This document shows, in pieces, positions 13,915-22,728 of a stretch of 64,000 nucleotides of DNA. The notes below the pieces were generated by a model. It saw nothing but the letters and a program-made list of their open reading frames with translations. It searched no databases and was not told the origin of the DNA. Where the stretch lies: NCBI GenBank assembly GCA_037074705.1, contig JAYJMR010000035.1:89501-153500 (forward strand), read 5' to 3'. The translations under genes were made by a program, and so were the position numbers. Each line of letters opens with the position of its first letter. Within the stretch, counting starts at the first letter, position 1. This DNA is from Zhengitettix transpicula (Eukaryota; Arthropoda; Insecta; Orthoptera; Tetrigidae).

Positions 13915-16900
13915 TCAGTATTGCCGAACGCCCGACAGGTGTTCGGCGTATATGTCTCTTGACCAACGTATGCAGTCTGACACACATAAAATAGACAATA
14001 GTTTTCCGTATTTCCTGGAGCATAACTCTCGCAGGAACGTGTCATTTTTCGGGTCCCATGACCCTAGTGCACCAACAATAAAGGGGATTATTTCCACCTT
14101 GTCATATGTTCTGCCGAGGCTTTGTTTGAGGTCCTTGTACCTTTCCTCCTTCCGTGCCCTTGCGTCATCGAAAGCGCTTGGGTGGTTTTCAAACACAATC
14201 GTGACGTCTACGATGAACGCCGTTCGCTGTTTAACTAGAAGGAGGTCAGGTCGTAATAGGCTGCCTTCAGCCACCGGTCTATTTTCAGCGATTAACCGGA
14301 TTTTACCGGTTGCTGCCGCTTTGATCCTTTCCACGATGGCGTTGTGTCGCAGGAGGATAGCTCTGTTATGCGCCGGGCAGTGGTTCGTTACGTGCGGTAG
14401 TGTTTCATCCCTAATATTGCAGCGCCGGCATGTCTTTGGGCCTTCGTTAAACCGATATCCGTTTAGTGGGACAAGTCCTAGCCTCGCCCGATGAATAAAG
14501 CGCCAGTCGGCGAACCTCGTGTATCTGCCTGTTAGGAGAAAGTGGCTGCTCGTGCGGCTAAGAGCGATGGTTTCGCACACTTTCCCCTGGTGTGGGGCCT
14601 CATGTAGAGTTCTTATGTGTCGCGTTTGGTGTGCATTCCGGAGGGTCCGGCAAACTAGGTTCCTGTGTCTGCTGTGGAGGACGATGTTTTCTATCGTGAT
14701 CCGAATGTCAGGTCCGGTTGCCCATTCACATTTGAGGAACCTAGTTGCCGTTCTCGCCCGGGTCCATGTGTTTTTTCTTTTGTTCGTTGTATCCCTGAAT
14801 ATTCCGTCTTGTGCTCCGTTCAAGTACGAGTCTGTTGTCCGGTCGCTTGCATCTTGCCCCGTTCTGTCTTTTATTGTGTTCTTGAGGTCTTCGATTGCCA
14901 GTGTCCTAATGACGGGGTCGGGGGATGTTAAGAGCTTGTAGGCCCCGTCGACCGCCATTATGTCACAATCAATTCCGGACTCTGGAATTCCTAGGCAGCC
15001 GGATTGCCTAGACCCGTAGATGTAATGATTTGAGGCGCGGGACGGAACGTTTAACGTGCGTTTTATCAGAGGGCGTATGTGGTTATCTAGTTTTTTCCAA
15101 TCGCCCTTTGTTAATGCGCCAGTCCTCAGGGCGAATTGGGTTATGGGGAAAAAGAACGATTTTATGGCGTCGAGACGTTGCCATGGGGCGAGGCTGGATG
15201 TTAGAATCGCCTCTGCCGTTTCTATGTAATTCCGCAGTGTCGACCAGTCGGATATAATGTTGTGCCCAAAGGGTTTTCCAAGGAAGGTAACTGGTTCATG
15301 GGAGTTGACTGTGCTTATGTTTTCTCCTTCCAGTGTGATATTCGTCGCCCGACAGCCTACTGGGCTAGCTCCGCTGAGGTGCATTGCTCTGCATTTGTGG
15401 GCGTTAAACTTTAGGTTTATTGTTTTTGCCGCTGTTGTTATTGAGTTTATCCGGTTTTGGAGTGTGCAGGGGTCCTTGGCAATTAGGCAGATGTCGTCTG
15501 CAAACGCTAGAACGGCGTGTGCCGCCGCATTTTGATCTTGTTCGGCCTTTTGTAGGAGCGGGTTTACCGCTAGGTTAAAGAGCATCCCACTTAGAGGGCA
15601 CCCCTGCCTCACCCCTGATTGGACAGGTATGGGTTCCGTTTCGCCGTCTTCGAGGACTATGGTGGTAGTGCTGTCTGTGTAGATGTCGTTAATTATCGCC
15701 GTGATTTCTTCTCCCGCGTGCCCGTGCCGAAGAGCAGCAGTGATCGCCTCATGGGGGATGGTGCCGAATGCATTGCATATGTCTAACCATGCAATGCAGA
15801 TGTCTGAATGTGTTCTCTTTGCTGTTTCCAGGTAGTTGGTTAGGGCATAGTGGTGTTCAAACACGCCGTCGTACGGGAGGAACCCTTTCTGCGAATGTGA
15901 GAGGACCGCGTGCTTCGTGACCCAGGCTTTGATTCTGTTGGTTAATAGGCCCGCGTATAATTTATATACAGTCCTTAGCAGCGAGATAGGCCTGTAGTTA
16001 GTGACTTCGTTAGGATTTCCGTTTTTGTGAATTAATACAGTCCTGGCCAATTTCCAGGCTTGCGGGATTTTCCTGTATTTCGCGCAGATGTTAAATATTA
16101 TTGCCAGGAGTTTGCCCTCTGGGTCGACCGATCGCCAATGGCTGTATGACAGCCTGTCATCTCCTGGGGCGGTGTTTTCGCATCGTTTCAGTTTATTTTC
16201 CACTTCTTTGGCTGAAAATCCTCCTGTCATTACCGGGCTTCGCGGCTGTGGGTGTTCGTCGGCGAATATCTCGCTGTCACATGACGTCCGGCTCCATGTT
16301 TCGCTAAAATGCCTCTTAACTGTTTCGGCCTCTAGGGGGCATTTCTGGCCTTCGCCTTCCAGGATGAGTCTGACTGCTCGGCGTCTGTTTCGCCTGTATA
16401 ATTTTTGGATGAACTCGCAGTCGGTTATGTCTGCTTGTCTCACTTTCCTTGGCGTGTTTGTGGGCTGCGGTAGGTTTACAGCCTCTTGTACTTTTTTGGT
16501 CACTGATTCCAGGACGTCCGAGAATAGTGACCATTTTTCTTGGCTTGCGTCCTCTGATAGTAGAGTTCTAAGTATTCTTCGGTGTGATTGGACTTGGTTT
16601 AATTCTTCTTCTTCGTCATCATCGTCTCCACTGTCAGGCGGGGCTGGCTCAGGGTTAGGTTCCTCCGCTTGAAGGGAGGCCTTGTGATGGACCGGGGGTG
16701 GCTGGTGGGTCGGCAGTGGGTTGTGGGACTGGCGGCTTTCCTTGAGGGATCGCATGACGTGGGCGGCAATATGGTTTTGCAGGCCTCTCCTTGTGGTAAA
16801 TGACTCCGGGCATCTATCACATAGGAATCCTGCTGTCTCATGTGGTGTTGGATTTCCTTGTGTGGTGCTCGTGTCCTGTACTGCGCCTGGACACGCATGT

Positions 16901-17175
16901 GCTGTGGGCCTAAGTCCAAGTTGTTTCCCACACGTCTTGCATATGTTAACGTCTTTTGTGGTCATAACGTTATGCTCTCTGTTTAAGTGCCTTTTTAGTG
17001 ACTGTTTAGTCGTGGCCCAATTGGCGGCCTTGAATGCACGCTGGCAGCCGTCCTCCGTGCATTCAGCGTGGTTTAGGGGCGGAAATCTGATAAGTAGGAT
17101 GTCATCTATTCGGGCGATTGAGTTTGTACTTTCGTAGAAAGTCTTCGTGATTTCTTCTATGTTGTGTTCTGCCAT
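13915..17175 (-). CDS. Retrotransposon ORF2: zinc fingers, reverse transcriptase and restriction-like endonuclease (copy A)
   Basis: This 1086-residue protein would nick the U2 target and copy the element RNA into it (target-primed reverse transcription) in the nucleus. Three N-terminal zinc-binding motifs are visible: C39/C44/H63/H68, C79/C82/H93/C95 and a classical C2H2 at C119/C122/H135/H139. They are likely for DNA-target binding. An acidic linker follows at about 181-191. Reverse transcriptase motifs are YRPISLL (394-400), motif A with D465, the SGVRQGCPLSG box (520-530) and FADD with D560/D561. The C-terminus has a CCHC knuckle (C916, C919, H928, C933), then RPD with D977, D990 (PD-X12-D) and K1009-X3-Y1013, the hallmarks of the R2-type endonuclease. 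All key residues are present and there is no frameshift. The ATG overlaps the ORF1 stop as TAATG. Relative to copy B it has L600, P731, T758, H834, T851 and S1081. Confidence 0.96.
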   Translation of the reverse strand: MAEHNIEEITKTFYESTNSIARIDDILLIRFPPLNHAECTEDGCQRAFKAANWATTKQSLKRHLNREHNVMTTKDVNICKTCGKQLGLRPTAHACPGAVQDTSTTQGNPTPHETAGFLCDRCPESFTTRRGLQNHIAAHVMRSLKESRQSHNPLPTHQPPPVHHKASLQAEEPNPEPAPPDSGDDDDEEEELNQVQSHRRILRTLLSEDASQEKWSLFSDVLESVTKKVQEAVNLPQPTNTPRKVRQADITDCEFIQKLYRRNRRRAVRLILEGEGQKCPLEAETVKRHFSETWSRTSCDSEIFADEHPQPRSPVMTGGFSAKEVENKLKRCENTAPGDDRLSYSHWRSVDPEGKLLAIIFNICAKYRKIPQAWKLARTVLIHKNGNPNEVTNYRPISLLRTVYKLYAGLLTNRIKAWVTKHAVLSHSQKGFLPYDGVFEHHYALTNYLETAKRTHSDICIAWLDICNAFGTIPHEAITAALRHGHAGEEITAIINDIYTDSTTTIVLEDGETEPIPVQSGVRQGCPLSGMLFNLAVNPLLQKAEQDQNAAAHAVLAFADDICLIAKDPCTLQNRINSITTAAKTINLKFNAHKCRAMHLSGASPVGCRATNITLEGENISTVNSHEPVTFLGKPFGHNIISDWSTLRNYIETAEAILTSSLAPWQRLDAIKSFFFPITQFALRTGALTKGDWKKLDNHIRPLIKRTLNVPSRASNHYIYGSRQSGCLGIPESGIDCDIMAVDGAYKLLTSPDPVIRTLAIEDLKNTIKDRTGQDASDRTTDSYLNGAQDGIFRDTTNKRKNTWTRARTATRFLKCEWATGPDIRITIENIVLHSRHRNLVCRTLRNAHQTRHIRTLHEAPHQGKVCETIALSRTSSHFLLTGRYTRFADWRFIHRARLGLVPLNGYRFNEGPKTCRRCNIRDETLPHVTNHCPAHNRAILLRHNAIVERIKAAATGKIRLIAENRPVAEGSLLRPDLLLVKQRTAFIVDVTIVFENHPSAFDDARARKEERYKDLKQSLGRTYDKVEIIPFIVGALGSWDPKNDTFLRELCSRKYGKLLSILCVSDCIRWSRDIYAEHLSGVRQY

Positions 17176-17177
17176 TA
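17173..17177 (-). promoter_or_regulatory. TAATG stop/start overlap coupling ORF1 to ORF2 (copy A)
   Basis: In sense the junction reads GAC CAA TAA TGG CAG: the ORF1 stop TAA and the ORF2 start ATG share the middle A. This arrangement is known from the SART1 non-LTR retrotransposon, where UAAUG supports termination-reinitiation. ORF2 here is in the frame that would need such reinitiation (or an internal entry). The sequence shows the overlap; the mechanism is inferred by analogy. Confidence 0.75.
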
Positions 17178-18380
17178 TTGGTCTTCTATTATTGGCATTG
17201 ATGGGCCAGCGCTTTTCAGCTTTTTGCTTATGTCCTGTGGTGCTGCCGGGGCTTTTGCTTTTACCGCAGCTTTCGTTCTCCTTTTCCTTTTGGGCTGAGA
17301 TTCGCTTCCTTTCTCGTCCGAGGAGCTGTCACTCACTATGTTTGTTTGTGTTTCCATTTCCTCAGGAGGATTTGCGTTTTTTCTCTCCTTGGCTGGTGGC
17401 GCTGTTGGTGTTTTAAATTCCGCGATCAATTCCTCTAGTATTTGTCCATTCTCATCTTCTTTGGCGGTAGTGGTGGTTTTGTCTGTCTCCATCGGGTCAA
17501 CTTCGTCCCTCTCATTGGCGGGGATTTGTAGTTTATTTTTCTGCTTTTTGTCGGGGCGGGCTATTTCTGGAAATTTTATCGTTGACTCAATCCCAATTTT
17601 GTTGGCTGGACAGTCTTTCCCACGGTGGTCAGCCGAGCCACACCATTTGCACCCCATTGTGCAGTCTTCACTGACGTGTCCCTTATTTTTGCAATTAAAA
17701 CACTGCCTCTCAGGGCAGGCTCCTGCAACGTGGTCCAGCGCCTGGCATAGGCGGCACCGTCTTTCCATCCCTTGGTAAGTAATATTGATTTTAACGGCCC
17801 CTATAAATATAGCGCTGGGGATCTTGTCCCCTTTCACGTATCCGAACATTTTCCCCGTCTGGAACCCGAAATTGTCAGTTATGTCGCCAACGTGCAATAT
17901 TTCGCAATGTTCTGCAAGTTTGGCTTTAATGGTAGCCGCATCTATCATTATGGATGGGTTATATATCCATATTTTGGTGTTTCTGGGTACGAAAGCGGTG
18001 ACTTTAAATTCTGTTTCGTCGACTAAAAATGGTGACTTTCGAATTAATTTATCAACTAACGTTGGTGAGGCCAGGACAACATGTATCTCGTTATTTACTT
18101 GTCTCATAGCCGTAATATCGGCTACTGTTGCGTCTATATTACGGCTGAGGCTATTGGCGAAGCTTTTCTTAATTTCGTCCGTGATCATTTGCGTTCCGAT
18201 GGTAGGGGTGCACTTTACAGCGCGCCGCCTATCATATCCTACATTGCTCGTAGGCGTGAGGTTCAGAGCATTTCTGGCAGCGATTGCCGCAAACGAGGTT
18301 TTCGGTTGGATGTTTGGTCCAGGGTCTTCCCTGGCATCCGAATTCATGATGGGGCTGGCCGACTGGCCGGTCCCTTCCAT
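17175..18380 (-). CDS. Retrotransposon ORF1: nucleic-acid-binding protein with three CCHC knuckles (copy A)
   Basis: This 401-residue gag-like protein probably coats the element RNA. I chose the ATG at 18380 (AAACATGG, a good Kozak context). The frame can be extended three codons to a GTG, but an in-frame TGA stop lies just upstream. Residues about 120-200 resemble an RNA-recognition-like fold; I am only moderately sure. Three perfect CX2CX4HX4C knuckles follow at C209-C222, C227-C240 and C244-C257. The C-terminal third is charged and low in complexity, with a nuclear-localisation-like PKRKRRTK at about 363-370. It overlaps the ORF2 start by one base. The protein appears identical in copy B even though the DNA differs at a few sites. 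A separate ORF1 is unusual, since most described RLE elements have a single ORF. Confidence 0.93.
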   Translation of the reverse strand: MEGTGQSASPIMNSDAREDPGPNIQPKTSFAAIAARNALNLTPTSNVGYDRRRAVKCTPTIGTQMITDEIKKSFANSLSRNIDATVADITAMRQVNNEIHVVLASPTLVDKLIRKSPFLVDETEFKVTAFVPRNTKIWIYNPSIMIDAATIKAKLAEHCEILHVGDITDNFGFQTGKMFGYVKGDKIPSAIFIGAVKINITYQGMERRCRLCQALDHVAGACPERQCFNCKNKGHVSEDCTMGCKWCGSADHRGKDCPANKIGIESTIKFPEIARPDKKQKNKLQIPANERDEVDPMETDKTTTTAKEDENGQILEELIAEFKTPTAPPAKERKNANPPEEMETQTNIVSDSSSDEKGSESQPKRKRRTKAAVKAKAPAAPQDISKKLKSAGPSMPIIEDQ

Positions 18381-18648
18381 GTTTGACACGTGGGTTCAAG
18401 GGATTTGGGGTTGACAAATCCCCAACCACAAGTACGACCCCGAAGGGCTGGTTTCACCCACGCGACACTTGTGGTTTTCGCCCTCCTCTCTTATCTATCG
18501 CTAGTGAACTAGCGAAATTGCCCAGAGACCACGATGGGACGTGAGAGGTAGGACTTGCTAATAGAGCTGTCACAGACAGACGGCGTTTCCTGATTGTCAA
18601 TCAGGGCCTTTATTAGCCTTTGGTCTCGCCGGAAAAGGGTAAAGCGTA

Positions 18649-19138
18649 AAGCAAGTTGCTTACGCGACAATGACTTGTCGGCCTTGGCTGATTCGCCAAG
18701 GAACAAGACGAAACAAGAATCAATAGACAAAGTTGATGTAAAAACGAAAGTCGTGAGCTTTGTGATCTTTGGCTGATTCGCCAAAGTACAAAGTCAAGAT
18801 AAAACCAAGCAAAGCAGAATGCAACAAGTCAACAGCAACGATAGGGCTGTTGGATAATAAGCACACTAGACTTTCAGTGTGACTTACACTGGAGTTCAAG
18901 TTGCTTACGTGACAAAGACTTGTCGGCCTTGGCTAATTCGCCAAGGAACAAGACGAAATGAAAAAACAAGGAACAAAGTTTAAAGAAAAACGAAAAACGT
19001 GAGCTTTGTGGTTTTTGGCTGATTCGCCAAAGTACAAAGTCACAACAAAACGAGGCAAAATGCCACAACAAGTGAAGAGAAACGATAAGGTTATTGGGTA
19101 GTAAGTACACTAGACTTCTGGTGCGACTTACACTGGAG
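18649..19138 (-). repeat. Two tandem ~245-bp repeats in the 5' UTR with four matching hairpins (copy A)
   Basis: The segments 18649-18894 and 18897-19138 align along their length with scattered substitutions and small indels. Each begins with CAAGTTGCTTACG and ends with ACTTACACTGGAG. Each copy holds two short inverted repeats with nearly the same six-base loop: CCTTGGC-TGATTC-GCCAAGG at 18682-18701 and CTTTGGC-TGATTC-GCCAAAG at 18767-18786. The second repeat has partners at 18927-18946 (loop TAATTC) and about 19015-19032. Variation between the two stems of each unit is compensatory (C/G against T/A at the second position), consistent with RNA or DNA structure. The function is unknown. Confidence 0.85.
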
Positions 19139-19280
19139 GAGTGGAGCAGGGCTTATATGGCCCGGCCTGGATAAGGGGAATGTGAGAGGTAAGATTTTAG
19201 GGCGGGATAATTCAAGAACGGTGGGTGGTAGGGGTATGAAATTTGGTAGGTTTGGCGAGGATTAATAAGGTGGAGGAAAT

Positions 19281-19398
19281 GCAGCAGTTAAGCTCGCTCT
19301 AGGAGCGCCGTTAACCGAAAAAACGGTTAAAGTGTTCTCTCCTGCTGCGGAAGTGCGACACTCAAGCTCGTACAAGTACGCCACTGTCTATAAGACAG
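19281..19398 (-). other. Structured region near the 5' end of the element (copy A)
   Basis: Nested and adjacent inverted repeats are visible. An outer pair GCAGCAG (19281-19287) and CTGCTGC (19342-19348) encloses two hairpins: CGCTC-TAG-GAGCG (19295-19307) and TTAACCG-AAAAAA-CGGTTAA (19311-19330). Two more lie outward: CGTAC-AA-GTACG near 19369-19380 and CTGTC-TATAA-GACAG (19384-19398). As RNA this could fold into a three-way junction plus hairpins. R2 elements carry a self-cleaving HDV-like ribozyme at the 5' end. I could not match the HDV fold here, so the role is left open. Confidence 0.5.
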
Positions 19399-19482
19399 AT
19401 GTGTTCTCTTGTGTCACGGATAATGAAAAGGGATAGATATAGATACAACGAATGTTCAGAACAGTTGGAAAGACCAAGTAAC

Positions 19483-19518
19483 TACACTTTGATCTTAGCC
19501 AAAAGGCCGAGAAGCGAT
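19483..19518 (-). pseudogene. U2 snRNA gene A, 5' part (nt 1-36)
   Basis: On the minus strand this is the first 36 nt of U2, starting ATCGCTTCTCGG and ending AAAGTGTA. It is followed at once by the retrotransposon. It retains the U2 start site and the 588-bp upstream flank, so transcription initiated here would run into the element's 5' UTR. The next sense bases, GT, occur both in the element side and in the U2 target, so a 2-bp duplication cannot be told from a blunt insertion. Confidence 0.95.
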
Positions 19519-20103
19519 AAAGATTCCTCGATCGGGACGGTCTTTTATTCCGGACACCATTGTAATCAACGGGGAGCATTGTTAAATGTTTCTACGGCAA
19601 TACGTCGAAACACGCGGTCCCCGCGAAACGCCTGAAATCCTGATCGGAAAGTGAGGTCTACCGTCGAATGCTTAAATATCGCGGGAAAGGAAACAATTGG
19701 CTTCAAAGATAAAAAAATTTGAAATGTATCAACAGTTTTATTGTTACAGTACGTCCCCACCTAGCGGCACTTTCCTGCACTCGCTGCAGGGTGATACGTA
19801 AATGTAAGAGAAAAAAATTAAATTCCTCACGTAAACACACGAGTTCCGTCAAATTGAGCAAAAAAGAAATGACGTCGTCTAAGAAACGAATAGACAGTCA
19901 GAGTTCGGTGCGAATTAAGTGGAATTGATAACGGTTACAATTTTTCACGTTGACGTTTCCATTGTTACGCGGTCTTTGTAAACAAAGTTAATATTTGTCT
20001 TTAAACAGTACGCGCTCACATGTACGCGACATTTAAAAATTTTCCCCATTTTTTAAATATATATTTATTTATTTAAATATATATAGAAGTAAAACAAAAT
20101 GGT

Positions 20104-20106
<3 letters not shown>
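19519..20106 (-). promoter_or_regulatory. U2 locus A: 5' flank with presumed snRNA promoter
   Basis: This 588-bp flank lies upstream of the U2 start. By analogy with other insect snRNA genes it should hold a proximal sequence element at about -40 to -65. The sense sequence there includes GCTCCCCGTTGATTACAATGG, and an ATAAAAG box lies at about -24 to -30. I cannot confirm either element. The satellite-proximal end is very AT-rich, with an imperfect ATATATATTTA / TAAATATATAT inverted repeat. Unlike the flanks of B, C and D, which look identical, this one differs at about five positions, including TCTACGG for TCTGCGG and AAAACAAAA for AAAAAAAAA. No gene is seen; short frames here are not supported. 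Confidence 0.55.
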
Positions 20107-20140
<34 letters not shown>

Positions 20141-20322
20141 CACAGAAGAGTGTATATATATATACATGTAAAGAAACTTTAGTAGAGAAGAAATTAAAAT
20201 TATAAAATAATTCGATCCGCGGAATATTAATTTGTAAGTTTTTACTAATGTTCGCTTGCAACAGCTATGCTGCGTGCGTGCGGCGGCGAGGAAGACGTTC
20301 GTAGATTACAACGGGCAGTCGT

Positions 20323-20364
<42 letters not shown>

Positions 20365-20547
20365 TCACAGAAGAGTGTATATATATATACATGTAAAGAA
20401 ACTTTAGTAGAGAAGAAATTAAAATTATAAAATAATTCGATCCGCGGAATATTAATTTGTAAGTTTTTACTAATGTTCGCTTGCAACAGCTATGCTGCGT
20501 GCGTGCGGCGGCGAGGAAGACGTTCGTAGATTACAACGGGCAGTCGT

Positions 20548-20589
<42 letters not shown>

Positions 20590-20772
20590 TCACAGAAGAG
20601 TGTATATATATATACATGTAAAGAAACTTTAGTAGAGAAGAAATTAAAATTATAAAATAATTCGATCCGCGGAATATTAATTTGTAAGTTTTTACTAATG
20701 TTCGCTTGCAACAGCTATGCTGCGTGCGTGCGGCGGCGAGGAAGACGTTCGTAGATTACAACGGGCAGTCGT

Positions 20773-20822
<50 letters not shown>

Positions 20823-21005
20823 TCACAGAAGAGTGTATATATATATACATGTAAAGAAACTTTAGTAGAGAAGAAATTAAAATTATAAAATAATTCGATC
20901 CGCGGAATATTAATTTGTAAGTTTTTACTAATGTTCGCTTGCAACAGCTATGCTGCGTGCGTGCGGCGGCGAGGAAGACGTTCGTAGATTACAACGGGCA
21001 GTCGT

Positions 21006-21048
<43 letters not shown>

Positions 21049-21231
21049 TCACAGAAGAGTGTATATATATATACATGTAAAGAAACTTTAGTAGAGAAGA
21101 AATTAAAATTATAAAATAATTCGATCCGCGGAATATTAATTTGTAAGTTTTTACTAATGTTCGCTTGCAACAGCTATGCTGCGTGCGTGCGGCGGCGAGG
21201 AAGACGTTCGTAGATTACAACGGGCAGTCGT

Positions 21232-21274
<43 letters not shown>

Positions 21275-21457
21275 TCACAGAAGAGTGTATATATATATAC
21301 ATGTAAAGAAACTTTAGTAGAGAAGAAATTAAAATTATAAAATAATTCGATCCGCGGAATATTAATTTGTAAGTTTTTACTAATGTTCGCTTGCAACAGC
21401 TATGCTGCGTGCGTGCGGCGGCGAGGAAGACGTTCGTAGATTACAACGGGCAGTCGT

Positions 21458-21501
<44 letters not shown>

Positions 21502-21689
21502 TCACAGAAGAGTGTATATATATATACATGTAAAGAAACTTTAGTAGAGAAGAAATTAAAATTATAAAATAATTCGATCCGCGGAATATTAATTTGTAAG
21601 TTTTTACTAATGTTCGCTTGCAACAGCTATGCTGCGTGCGTGCGGCGGCGAGGAAGACGTTCGTAGATTACAACGGGCAGTCGTGTTTC

Positions 21690-21736
<47 letters not shown>

Positions 21737-22130
21737 TCACAGAAGAGTGTATATATATATACATGTAAAGAAACTTTAGTAGAGAAGAAATTAAAATTAT
21801 AAAATAATTCGATCCGCGGAATATTAATTTGTAAGTTTTTACTAATGTTCGCTTGCAACAGCTATGCTGCGTGCGTGCGGCGGCGAGGAAGACGTTCGTA
21901 GATTACAACGGGCAGTCGTGTTTTTTTTTTTTTTTTTTTAACTCACAGAAGAGTGTATATATATATACATGTAAAGAAACTTTAGTAGAGAAGAAATTAA
22001 AATTATAAAATAATTCGATCCGCGGAATATTAATTTGTAAGTTTTTACTAATGTTCGCTTGCAACAGCTATGCTGCGTGCGTGCGGCGGCGAGGAAGACG
22101 TTCGTAGATTACAACGGGCAGTCGTGTTTT
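20107..22130. repeat. Satellite block 2: nine ~225-bp units
   Basis: This is the same unit as in block 1, but only nine copies, so U2 loci A and B are separated by a short array. The first unit, next to the U2 flank, has a shortened T tract and AACACACAG in place of AACTCACAG. The unit near 21684 has a TTTCG interruption before its T tract. The penultimate T tract is short (about 19 T) and the block ends with GTCGTGTTTT joined to the U2 3' spacer. No genes. Confidence 0.97.
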
Positions 22131-22728
22131 GCGATGGCCGCCCAAGAGGCGCTCTGCTAGGTGGAATAAACGTATATTGCATACATTGTTTATAAATGTA
22201 TATCGAAATCCAGACGTCGGTATTTTACGTCTAAATTATAATAAAACCGAGATAGATTTATGGGAAAGTGACAGAATTAAAAGAGGCTTTAACGGCAACG
22301 AACCCCTGTTTTCAATATAGCTACGCAGTTTCCGTCAACAACGAATATTAATTACACTTCCTTTGAGCCGAAAGAAATGAGCGGAAAAAGTACGATGTTT
22401 TGAATACATATGTATCAGATACATATTCGTAAAAGGCGCGTTATCCTATCGTACTTGCGTGCGTGCGTGCGGCGGCGACGACGACGTTCGCGAAATACAA
22501 AAGATATATAGGGAGCGTGGTCCAGCTGGTGGCCACGGACAACGGCTTCTCCCGGAAAATTACTTGTACTCGCTGGTGCCCGGTCCTGCCTGCGAGAAGA
22601 TGATTGCCGAGAGAGGTGAATCCTGTACTGGATGCGAAATCGCAGTTATTTCAAAATTTACCTGCCTTCCAACTCAATATTTGATACGTCAGAATGTTAA
22701 ACTTCTTTCTTTGTTTGAATTTCAATAA
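22131..22728. other. U2 locus B: 3' spacer
   Basis: This 598-bp spacer looks the same as that of loci A and C. It has an AT-rich part, the GCGTGCGTGCGTGCGGCGGCGAC patch, and a GC-richer exon-like stretch containing GAG|GTGAAT. The purine-rich candidate 3' box is at 22702-22716 on the minus strand. I see no supported gene. Confidence 0.85.

Larger units (their letters stand above)
13787..19482 (-). mobile_element. U2-targeted non-LTR retrotransposon, RLE type, Utopia-like (copy A)
   Basis: This 5696-bp insertion lies within a U2 gene, in the same orientation. In transcription order it has a ~1.1-kb 5' UTR, ORF1 (18380-17175), ORF2 (17175-13915) and a 128-nt 3' UTR with no poly(A) tail. There are no long terminal repeats. 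ORF2 carries reverse transcriptase followed by CCHC and a PD-X12-D restriction-like endonuclease. This places it among RLE-bearing non-LTR elements (R2, NeSL, Hero, Utopia and relatives), not APE-bearing ones. The insertion site inside U2 snRNA matches the described Utopia lineage. Keno, another U2-targeting family, has an APE-type endonuclease, so it is excluded by the domain content. Both ORFs are open, so the copy looks potentially active. Utopia membership is inferred from target and domains, not from a tree. Confidence 0.88.
18381..19482 (-). promoter_or_regulatory. 5' UTR of Utopia-like element, copy A
   Basis: About 1.1 kb of non-coding leader lies between the U2 junction and ORF1. It holds, from the junction inwards: a short AT-rich start; a cluster of inverted repeats at about 19281-19398; a GC-richer stretch; and two diverged ~245-bp direct repeats at 18649-19138. 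Several short upstream reading frames exist and none looks coding. Because U2 lies upstream in the same orientation, the U2 promoter could transcribe this leader. No separate promoter is obvious to me. Confidence 0.7.

Noticed and set aside
13952..18429. Plus-strand frames of 60-209 codons opposite ORF1 and ORF2 in both element copies, and overlapping minus-strand frames
   Set aside because: They are shadows of the long ORFs in other frames, with no domains and low-complexity composition.
13787..19482. LTR retrotransposon or retrovirus-like element
   Set aside because: There are no terminal repeats, protease, RNase H or integrase. The RT is followed by CCHC and a restriction-like endonuclease, and the element ends directly in U2.
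13787..19482. Keno-type (Tx1 clade) U2-targeting element
   Set aside because: Keno carries an N-terminal APE endonuclease. Here the ORF2 N-terminus has zinc fingers and the nuclease is a C-terminal PD-X12-D domain.
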